This document shows positions 1 through 5,045 of a DNA stretch of 5,045 bases, one piece after another. Both the position numbers and the translations under genes were made by a program. Origin of the DNA: SOIA01 sp050116035 (lineage in GTDB: Bacteria; Acidobacteriota; Aminicenantia; Aminicenantales; Aminicenantaceae); the NCBI GenBank assembly GCA_050116035.1, contig JASFPJ010000267.1:1-5045 (forward strand), read 5' to 3'. Numbering within the stretch: the stretch's first letter is position 1; every line of letters begins with the position of its first letter. Under the pieces are notes generated by a model that saw only the letters and a program-made list of their open reading frames with translations, ran no database searches and was not told the DNA's origin.

Positions 1-1675
1 ATTTGGGTTCGATCTCGGGATAGAGTTTTTTCAAGAGGGAATTACCAGTCGGACAAACAGTCAGAATGTAGTCCGGATTCTCTTTCTCAAAAGATTCGAT
101 GTTTTTGAGAGCCAGCTTCCGCACATCTTTCTCATTCCCCAAATGAAGGCTGGGCGCGCCGCAACAAGCCTGGTCCGGAGGAGAAACCACATGAAAACCA
201 GAACGGGATAAGCTGTTAACAACACTGTCCCGGATTTCAGGGAAGAAAAATTTCACCAGGCACCCCTGGAAGAGGTAGACTTTTTCTCCATCCTTCATTT
301 CTTCTTTCATGCGTTTGGGAGGTTTAATCGCAGGGAAATATTTACCTTTTCCCCAGGCAAAAGGGAGATTCATTAAATAACCTTTTTTCTGGAAAGGCTT
401 TTGGAGAATGGATAAGACTTTTACGACTCTCTCGGCAAAAGATTTCTCTCTAAAAAAGAAAGAGAGGGTTTTTTCCCATGGCCTTGGAATCCTCTTGTTC
501 TTGAGCTTCTGGATGAGGTCTCCTGTGGGAATCCCCACCGGGCAGAATTCCTCGCATTTTTTACAATCTGCACAGAAATCGAGTAGAAAAGAGGAATCTT
601 TGAATGACTGGGTCATTGCAGTCAGCAGAACGCCGATCCCCCCAGGATAGACAGGCCCTCCATAGACATGGCCACCCAGAGCTTTGAACACAGGGCAGAT
701 GAGCATGCAGCCGCCACATTTCAGGCAGTAGAGGATTTTGTTGAGGTTGCTGTCTTTGCTGATCTTGAGCCTTCCATTGTCGAGGATGATGATATGGAGT
801 TCATGAGGGCCATGAACGCCGATAACAAGTTCTTTCTCGATATCAGTCGTTCGGCTTGGGCCGGTGATGAAGGACAGGTAGGAGGTCAGTTTGTACCCTG
901 AGGAGGCAGGAATGAGGGCTTTGATGAGAGTGATGGCTTGCTCCAGAGTTTCCACGAATTTTTCTGTCGTCACCAGAGCGATGTGAACAGGGGGGAGAGA
1001 TGTGACCAAGCGGGCGTTTCCCTCGTTGCTGATGATGACCAGAGTTCCGGATTCGGCCACAGCGAGGTTGGCTCCAGATATTCCGATGTCCGCCTCGAAG
1101 AAATGTTTTCGCATTTCTTCCCGGGCTAGCTTCACGATTTCCTTTGGCTCAGCGGGAACCTTCTTTCCTAGATGTTGAGTGAGAAGCTCGGCGACTTCCT
1201 CTTTGGTCTTATGCAGGGCGGGCGCAGTGATATGGGAGGGCTTTTCTTCTGCCAGCTGGATGATCCATTCTCCCAGGTCAGTTTCGACTATCTTGGTATC
1301 CTTTTTTTCGAAAAAGCTGTTGAGCTCTATCTCTTCGCTGACCATAGATTTAGATTTAACAATGAGCTTGGCTTTCTTCTGGCGGACGATTTCTTCTATC
1401 CGAGAGAGAGCTTCCTGGGGTGTTGAGACTTTGTAGACGAATGAGCCGGCTTTTTCGGCTTCTTCAGTGAATTTTTGGATGAGCTGAGGCAGTCGTTTCA
1501 CACATTCTTCTCGAACAGCTCTGGCTTTTTCTTTGTACTCATCCCAGGGAATTTCCTTTTTTGTGTGGGTGTATTTTTCGAAGTGATGGTTAGACGCTTT
1601 CTCTAAAGCCTTTTGAAGGTTTGAGTCGTTGAGGGCTTTTTTGACTTTTTTCTTTTGTTTTCTCCGGGGAAACAC
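1..1675 (-). CDS. LutB-LutA-like fused iron-sulfur protein (LUD domain, two 4Fe-4S motifs, CCG domain), 3' end outside the window
   Basis: Seen: an open frame of 558 codons from GTG at 1675 to the left edge. Residues about 60-300 match the LUD domain of LutB, with KSKSMVSEE (107-115), ETDLGEWIIQLA (131-142), PSHITAPALHK (146-156) and GPSRTTDIE (272-280). Two ferredoxin-type CX2CX2CX3CP motifs follow (C317/320/323/327 and C368/371/374/378). A CCG-type (LutA/GlpC-like) domain then begins, with C472, C504-C505-G506 and C541. Known: LutB and LutA belong to the LutABC lactate-oxidation system, which passes electrons through Fe-S clusters in the cytoplasm or at the membrane; LutB/LutA (LldF/LldE) fusions occur in anaerobes such as Desulfovibrio. 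Inferred: L-lactate or another 2-hydroxyacid is the substrate, and a second CCG half lies beyond the edge. The GTG is the only sensible start: it directly follows the ftsK TGA, has AGAGGAG upstream, and places the N-terminus as in LutB. LutC may lie downstream. The family is certain; the substrate is not. Confidence 0.93.
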   Translation of the reverse strand, partial: MFPRRKQKKKVKKALNDSNLQKALEKASNHHFEKYTHTKKEIPWDEYKEKARAVREECVKRLPQLIQKFTEEAEKAGSFVYKVSTPQEALSRIEEIVRQKKAKLIVKSKSMVSEEIELNSFFEKKDTKIVETDLGEWIIQLAEEKPSHITAPALHKTKEEVAELLTQHLGKKVPAEPKEIVKLAREEMRKHFFEADIGISGANLAVAESGTLVIISNEGNARLVTSLPPVHIALVTTEKFVETLEQAITLIKALIPASSGYKLTSYLSFITGPSRTTDIEKELVIGVHGPHELHIIILDNGRLKISKDSNLNKILYCLKCGGCMLICPVFKALGGHVYGGPVYPGGIGVLLTAMTQSFKDSSFLLDFCADCKKCEEFCPVGIPTGDLIQKLKNKRIPRPWEKTLSFFFREKSFAERVVKVLSILQKPFQKKGYLMNLPFAWGKGKYFPAIKPPKRMKEEMKDGEKVYLFQGCLVKFFFPEIRDSVVNSLSRSGFHVVSPPDQACCGAPSLHLGNEKDVRKLALKNIESFEKENPDYILTVCPTGNSLLKKLYPEIEPK

Positions 1676-1690
1676 TCACTCCTCTCTCTT
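1676..1690 (-). promoter_or_regulatory. Ribosome binding site for the LutB/A-like gene inside the ftsK 3' end
   Basis: The last ftsK codons (Lys-Arg-Glu-Glu) read AAGAGAGAGGAG, a purine-rich Shine-Dalgarno sequence. AGGAG lies 3 bases from the GTG and GAGAGG 5 bases from it. The site overlaps the ftsK stop, so ribosomes finishing ftsK can restart at once; translational coupling is inferred from this. Confidence 0.6.
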
Positions 1691-3991
1691 CATTTTTTCC
1701 AGGTAAGTCTGGGGATCGACAAGGAATTCCCTTGGTTTGCTTCCCTCGGAAGGACCCACAATGCCCTCTTGCTCCATCTGATCAATGATTCGGGCAGCCC
1801 GGGCGTAGCCCAATTTGAATTTTCTCTGAAGGTAGGAAGCGGATGCCTGCCCTGTGAGGAGGACGAGCTCCAGGGCTTTTTCATAGAGTTCATCTTTTTC
1901 ACCGAGGTCTTCAAGCCCGGGTGATGTCTTGCTTTTGAGAGTTTTGACTATTTTTTCATCGAATTTGGGACTCCCCTGCTCTTTAACGAATTTTACAAGC
2001 CTGGTGACTTCAGGCACTGAGATGTGAGAGCAGTGCAGTCTGACCAGGCGGGGATAGTTGGGCGGCATGAAAAGCATGTCCCCCAAACCCAGAAGCTTCT
2101 CCGCTCCGGCTGAATCGATGATGATTCGGGAGTCGATTTTAGTGGGAACGCGGAAGGCAATACGGCTGGAAAAATTATTTTTGATTGTCCCTGTGATAAC
2201 GTCTATGGATGGGCGTTGAGTCGCCATCACGAGGTGGATACCGACTGCGCGGGCCAATTGCGCCAGGCGGGCAATGCAGTACTCCACATCCTGGGCTCCG
2301 ACCATCATCAATTCTGCCAATTCGTCGATAATGATAACCACATAAGGGAGAGGCTCGAGGCTTTCTTCTTCATCTTCCAGAGGTTTTCTTTTCCTCTCCT
2401 TCTGTGTGCGTTTGACCTGGTGGTTATACTGCTCGATGTTTCTCACTCTCAGAGTGCCCAGCTTCTGATAGCGCTCTTCCATCATTTTTATGGTATCCAG
2501 AAGGATCGCCCCGGCTTTTTTCGGATCTTTCACAACCGGACAAAGAAGATGAGGGATTCCATCCCAAAGAGCGAATTCCAGCCTTTTAGGGTCGATGAGA
2601 ATAAGCTTGACATCTTCTGGTTTGGCCCTGTAAAGGATACTGGCGATGAGGCAGTTGAGGGCAACGCTTTTTCCGGTTCCGGTGGCGCCGGCAATCAAAA
2701 GGTGAGGCATGATGGATAAATCTGTAATGGTGATCTCACCGTGAATATTCTTTCCTAGAGCAAAAGTCAGCTTGGAGGGAGAACTTGTGAATTGTTCTGA
2801 CTGGATGATATCCCTGAGTTTAATGATTTCTCTCCTGTTGTTGGGAATTTCAACGCCGAGAGAGGATTTTCCCGGCATTCTCTGGACTCTGGCTGACTCC
2901 GCACCCAATGCCATGGATAGGTCTTCTGAGAGATTCGCCACTTGGCTGATTTTAATCCCCGGATAAGGGTAAAATTCGTATGTTGTGACCACAGGCCCCG
3001 GATGGTACTCTCGGACTTCTCCTTCGACCCGGAATTCCGCCAGTTTCTCCTCAATTCGCTGCTTTTTTTCATAGAGTTCATTTTTGTCGATCTGTTCAGA
3101 TGCTTTTCCCTGATCAAGCAATGTAAAAGGGGGATAATTATAATCCGTTTTCTTTTCCATCTCAGGAAAAAGATACTTTTCCTGGACAGGGGGAGAAGAA
3201 GGCTTTGTCAGCACAGGTTCAGGCTTTGTCGCTTTTTTTCTTTCTTTTTTCTTCTTTTTAAGTTTGGGTTTTTTCGTCTCCCTTTCCTCAGAAGGAGCGT
3301 ATTTTTCGGCGACCTTTTTTCTCATCCTTTCCCTCAGCCTTAATTTTCGGTAATGAATGACCCTGATCCTGATTTCTTTGAACAGAAAATGAAACAGATT
3401 CGAGAAGAATCGGAGGATTGCAGGCATAGAGATTTTGGTTGCGAGAATGAAAAAGAGGATGAGAAGAGCGAAGAGCACAAGCAGCGTTCCGACATGACTG
3501 AATATTTGAACCAGAGCGGATGAGATCAATTTTCCAATAAAACCGCCGGCCTGAGTCTCGGTTCCCCTCCAGAAAATAGTCCTGAAAAGCATGAACAGGA
3601 GGGAACTGAAGACAAGAAGAAGGAACAGGCTTCCCATGGATTTCATGAGAAGGCGTCTCTCCTCTTTTGAAGAGAAGCACTGCATTCCCATGTAGAAAAG
3701 AGCGAAGGATATGAGAAATGAGGCTAATCCTAAGATTTGAAAGAGAGCATCGGAAAGATAGGCTCCTGCTTTTCCGATAGCGTTGTGGATTTTTTGCTCT
3801 GTAGGCTGCGAATCGGCCCATCCGGTATTCGTCCACGAAGGGTCCTGCGGGTCATAGCTGACCAAGCTGACAAAGATAAAAATTGCAAAAAAGATCAGGA
3901 CAACTCCAACGATATCAGAAGACCTCACTCCTTTTTTTCCTCGGAGCCTTCGGGAAGATAGTGGGGATGTGGCTTTTTTCTTCTTTTTCAT
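1676..3991 (-). CDS. ftsK: DNA translocase FtsK
   Basis: FtsK is a septum-anchored hexameric ATPase that pumps the chromosome terminus through the closing septum and activates XerCD recombination at dif. The 771-residue protein shows all parts in order. Four predicted membrane helices lie at about 26-45, 80-103, 118-140 and 160-186. A short, strongly basic linker (about 205-280) contains a Lys-rich stretch near 241-257. The alpha/beta motor has Walker A GATGTGKS (435-442), the conserved LILIDPKRLEF (463-473), Walker B VVIIIDEL (551-558) and ATQRPSIDVITG (590-601). The C-terminal winged-helix gamma domain (about 698-760) has the family-typical RAARIIDQMEQEGIVGPSEGSKPRE. The linker is far shorter than in E. 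coli FtsK and more like SpoIIIE-type proteins. The ATG at 3991 lacks a clear Shine-Dalgarno sequence. A GTG at 3928 (residue 22, just before helix 1), with GAGG 10 bases upstream, is an alternative start. The stop TGA at 1678-1676 touches the next gene's GTG. Confidence 0.98.
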   Translation of the reverse strand: MKKKKKATSPLSSRRLRGKKGVRSSDIVGVVLIFFAIFIFVSLVSYDPQDPSWTNTGWADSQPTEQKIHNAIGKAGAYLSDALFQILGLASFLISFALFYMGMQCFSSKEERRLLMKSMGSLFLLLVFSSLLFMLFRTIFWRGTETQAGGFIGKLISSALVQIFSHVGTLLVLFALLILFFILATKISMPAILRFFSNLFHFLFKEIRIRVIHYRKLRLRERMRKKVAEKYAPSEERETKKPKLKKKKKERKKATKPEPVLTKPSSPPVQEKYLFPEMEKKTDYNYPPFTLLDQGKASEQIDKNELYEKKQRIEEKLAEFRVEGEVREYHPGPVVTTYEFYPYPGIKISQVANLSEDLSMALGAESARVQRMPGKSSLGVEIPNNRREIIKLRDIIQSEQFTSSPSKLTFALGKNIHGEITITDLSIMPHLLIAGATGTGKSVALNCLIASILYRAKPEDVKLILIDPKRLEFALWDGIPHLLCPVVKDPKKAGAILLDTIKMMEERYQKLGTLRVRNIEQYNHQVKRTQKERKRKPLEDEEESLEPLPYVVIIIDELAELMMVGAQDVEYCIARLAQLARAVGIHLVMATQRPSIDVITGTIKNNFSSRIAFRVPTKIDSRIIIDSAGAEKLLGLGDMLFMPPNYPRLVRLHCSHISVPEVTRLVKFVKEQGSPKFDEKIVKTLKSKTSPGLEDLGEKDELYEKALELVLLTGQASASYLQRKFKLGYARAARIIDQMEQEGIVGPSEGSKPREFLVDPQTYLEKMKREE

Positions 3992-3998
3992 TGACTGA

Positions 3999-4027
3999 AT
4001 TATAACATATTTATTTTTTGGAATCAG
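3999..4027 (-). promoter_or_regulatory. Candidate ftsK promoter with extended -10, implying a leaderless or near-leaderless start
   Basis: On the minus strand TGTTATAAT (4007-3999) is a perfect extended -10 (TGnTATAAT). A weak -35-like CTGATT (4027-4022) lies 17 bases upstream of the hexamer. Transcription starting about 7 bases after the -10 would begin at about 3992-3991, on the ATG itself, which fits the absence of a Shine-Dalgarno sequence before that ATG. The region is AT-rich, so a chance match is possible, and transcripts could also arrive from rsmA or from a promoter further upstream. Confidence 0.4.
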
Positions 4028-4030
4028 GCC

Positions 4031-4050
4031 TCAAATTTTGTCAAATTTTG
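4031..4050. repeat. 10-bp tandem repeat, two copies
   Basis: TCAAATTTTG occurs twice back to back, directly abutting repeat copy A. On the minus strand the junction spells TTGACA (4044-4039), a consensus -35 hexamer, but no -10 lies at a suitable distance downstream of it. Confidence 0.75.
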
Positions 4051-4078
4051 GGGTCGCATCTCAACATTCGACATTTCT
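4050..4078 (-). repeat. 29-bp repeat, copy A (inverted relative to copies B and C)
   Basis: This is the left arm of the perfect inverted repeat and is identical in reverse complement to 4202-4230. It begins immediately after a 10-bp tandem repeat, sharing its last G. It contains GTCG...CGAC, which could form a 4-bp stem. Confidence 0.9.
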
Positions 4079-4091
4079 TACACGTGGGTAG

Positions 4092-4122
4092 AGTATAATC
4101 ATGAAGAAATCCTGGAAATCAA
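4092..4122 (-). promoter_or_regulatory. Weak candidate promoter inside the repeat-bounded element, directed at ftsK
   Basis: On the minus strand TTGATT (4122-4117) and TATACT (4097-4092) are separated by 19 bases. This would give a leader of about 95 bases before the ftsK ATG, including repeat copy A. Both hexamers deviate from consensus and the spacing is long, so this is only a possibility. Confidence 0.2.
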
Positions 4123-4201
4123 GGATTGAAAAATTTTTCGTCGTGGAGATAATGGGGATAAGGCCTAATCCTAAGACTTTTTCCTGATTGACTCTCCTCT
4201 G

Positions 4202-4230
4202 AGAAATGTCGAATGTTGAGATGCGACCCC
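4202..4230 (+). repeat. 29-bp repeat, copy B
   Basis: This is the right arm of the perfect inverted repeat (AGAAATGTCGAATGTTGAG followed by ATGCGACCCC). It is also a direct repeat of copy C, whose start lies 69 bases further on. Confidence 0.9.
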
Positions 4231-4270
4231 TCTTATTATTATAGATTATACCTTACCCTACTGTACTGTT

Positions 4271-4299
4271 AGAAATGTCAAATGTTAAGATGCGATCCC
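4271..4299 (+). repeat. 29-bp repeat, copy C, diverged, overlapping the rsmA 3' end
   Basis: It matches copy B at 26 of 29 positions. The three differences (at 4280, 4287 and 4296) are all transitions toward A or T. The outer half lies inside rsmA and encodes its last four residues (Gly-Ile-Ala-Ser) plus the TAA stop at 4287-4285. In copies A and B the equivalent codon reads CAA, so the stop exists only because of the C-to-T difference on the rsmA coding strand. Confidence 0.85.
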
Positions 4300-5045
4300 T
4301 AAGAAATAGTGAAAGAGGTCGACGAACCGGGAGATAGGAAGTTGCTCAGCCCGGGTGTTTTTTTTAATATCGAATTTAAGGTAGGCCTTATCGATAGTGG
4401 ATAGAGGAATATCGAGCTTTACCAGGTTATTTCGGAGGATTTTTCTTCTGTGCTTAAAGGCCCCCTTTAAAAAATCCCGAAAAAGCTCTTCGTTTTTTAG
4501 AGAAAAAAGAGGACGCTCTCTTTTTTTGAGAGAAATCAGCGCGGAATCCACTTTGGGCGGAGGGGAGAAACATTCCGGAGAGACCGTGAAGTGAAGTTGG
4601 AGGAGAAAGTGAATCTGGAAGAGGATGGAAAGCGGAGCATAGGCTTTCGAACCCGGCTGAGCGCAGAGCCTTTCTGCCACCTCCTTCTGGAGTAAGAAGA
4701 CACACTCTGTAAAGAGCTCTTTTTCTCCGAGCACTTTGAACAAAAGTGGCGAAGACAGAGAAAAAGGCAGGTTTCCTACAAGCTTCTGGTTTCCTTTAAA
4801 ATTTTTCTCTTTGTTCAAGAGCGCGAGGAAGTCCACCTTCAGAATGTCTTTTTCCAGGATTGTCAGGTTGGGAATGTTCTTCTTTATTAAGGAGGGAATG
4901 AGAGTCGGGTCTGTCTCGATGGCGATGACCTTCCCGGCTTTTTCAGCCAGAGGGAACGTTAGGGCTCCCCTGCCCGCTCCGATCTCGATGATCAAGTCTT
5001 GTTCTTGGGGGGAGATTCGCCGGATGATTTTTTTGAGGACCGCCT
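4285..5045 (-). CDS. rsmA: 16S rRNA (adenine(1518)-N(6)/adenine(1519)-N(6))-dimethyltransferase RsmA/KsgA, 5' end outside the window
   Basis: RsmA dimethylates two adjacent adenines in the 3' hairpin of 16S rRNA using S-adenosylmethionine, late in 30S subunit assembly. 252 codons are visible; the frame is open to the right edge, so about 20-30 N-terminal residues are missing. Numbered from the first full codon, the SAM-binding motif EIGAGRG is at 20-26, the ribose-binding acidic residue in AIETD at 43, the adenine-contacting D66 in EKDIL, and the catalytic motif NLPF at 91-94. QKEVAERL and the late-family signature CFSPPPKVDSALISL follow, and RAEQLPISRFVDLF gives a complete C-terminal helical region. 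A TTG at 4995 falls inside motif I's strand and cannot be the start: codons upstream of it (VLKKIIRRISPQEQD) are conserved-looking protein. The catalytic motif has Phe where most bacterial RsmA proteins have Tyr. The last four residues (GIAS) and the TAA lie in an intergenic repeat copy. Confidence 0.97.
   Translation of the reverse strand, partial: AVLKKIIRRISPQEQDLIIEIGAGRGALTFPLAEKAGKVIAIETDPTLIPSLIKKNIPNLTILEKDILKVDFLALLNKEKNFKGNQKLVGNLPFSLSSPLLFKVLGEKELFTECVFLLQKEVAERLCAQPGSKAYAPLSILFQIHFLLQLHFTVSPECFSPPPKVDSALISLKKRERPLFSLKNEELFRDFLKGAFKHRRKILRNNLVKLDIPLSTIDKAYLKFDIKKNTRAEQLPISRFVDLFHYFLGIAS

Larger units (their letters stand above)
4050..4230. mobile_element. Possible MITE-like element bounded by a perfect 29-bp inverted repeat
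   Basis: The 29 bases at 4050-4078 (starting GGGGTCGCATCTCAAC) recur as an exact reverse complement at 4202-4230 (ending TTGAGATGCGACCCC), giving a 181-bp unit with 29/29 matching ends. The 123-bp interior has no usable open frame. It contains small symmetric pieces: AATCCT...AGGATT around an 8-base loop (4109-4128 area), GAAAAATTTTTC (4128-4139) and an imperfect palindrome around AGGCCT. No target-site duplication is visible at the flanks. GACCCC-ended repeats of this general look often flank IS200/REP-associated Y1 transposases in bacterial genomes; I mention that from memory as a possibility only, and no transposase is present here. On RNA the two ends could pair into a long stem. It could instead be two separately dispersed repeats that happen to face each other. 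Confidence 0.5.

Noticed and set aside
408..1436. Several short plus-strand open frames (63-85 codons)
   Set aside because: All are antisense to the LutB/A-like gene, whose minus-strand frame is open throughout and carries unmistakable LUD and Fe-S motifs.
2216..2719. 167-codon open frame on the plus strand
   Set aside because: It lies wholly antisense to the conserved FtsK motor domain; its composition (many His, Phe and Asp) is what a reverse-read conserved gene gives, and no family motif is visible.
3288..3836. 182-codon open frame on the minus strand overlapping ftsK
   Set aside because: It is out of frame with the clearly conserved FtsK N-terminus and is very rich in Ser, Arg and His with no domain; it is a shadow of ftsK.
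4091..4099. Plus-strand promoter at TATAAT (4094-4099)
   Set aside because: The best -35-like sequence, TCGACA (4068-4073), is 20 bases away and no plus-strand gene lies downstream.
4202..4260. Rho-independent terminator after rsmA
   Set aside because: No compact GC-rich hairpin followed by a T-run is found on the minus strand between 4284 and 3992; the only strong pairing is between the 29-bp arms, 123 bases apart.
4050..4299. CRISPR array formed by the three 29-bp repeats
   Set aside because: Copy A is inverted, copy C differs at three positions, the spacings (123 and 40 bp) are unequal, and no cas gene is present.
4285..4995. A complete rsmA starting at TTG 4995
   Set aside because: The TTG sits within the strand leading into the SAM-binding motif, and the frame continues upstream to the window edge with family-like sequence, so the gene is 5'-partial rather than complete.

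Overview
The window holds three protein-coding genes, all on the minus strand and therefore read right to left: the 3' part of rsmA (16S rRNA dimethyltransferase), a complete ftsK (chromosome translocase), and the 5' part of a LutB/LutA-type iron-sulfur protein gene that leaves the window at base 1. The only substantial non-coding stretch is the 293 bases between rsmA and ftsK. It contains a small repeat cluster.

Organism: a bacterium with moderate G+C. The proteins are rich in Lys and Glu, the FtsK is a standard four-helix type with its gamma domain, and the Lut protein is a multi-cluster Fe-S oxidoreductase in which LutB and LutA appear fused. That fused architecture is known from some anaerobes such as Desulfovibrio, so an anaerobic or facultative Gram-negative-type lineage is plausible. 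No phylum can be assigned from this sequence.

Layout: (1) Bases 5045-4285, rsmA, missing only its N-terminus. (2) Bases 4284-3992, the intergenic region. It has a perfect 29-bp inverted repeat bounding a 181-bp segment with no coding capacity (MITE-like), a third and diverged copy of the same repeat that runs into the rsmA 3' end and supplies its stop codon, a 10-bp tandem repeat, and an extended -10 promoter-like sequence right against the ftsK start. (3) Bases 3991-1676, ftsK. (4) Bases 1675-1, the LutB/A-like gene, whose GTG start directly follows the ftsK TGA in the same frame and is probably translated by coupling.

The three genes have unrelated jobs: ribosome maturation, chromosome segregation at division, and lactate or other 2-hydroxyacid oxidation. 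The tight ftsK-lut junction indicates co-transcription rather than a shared pathway. The repeat cluster is the least ordinary part of the window. I see no CRISPR array, tRNA, rRNA or transposase gene, and no convincing new biological system.
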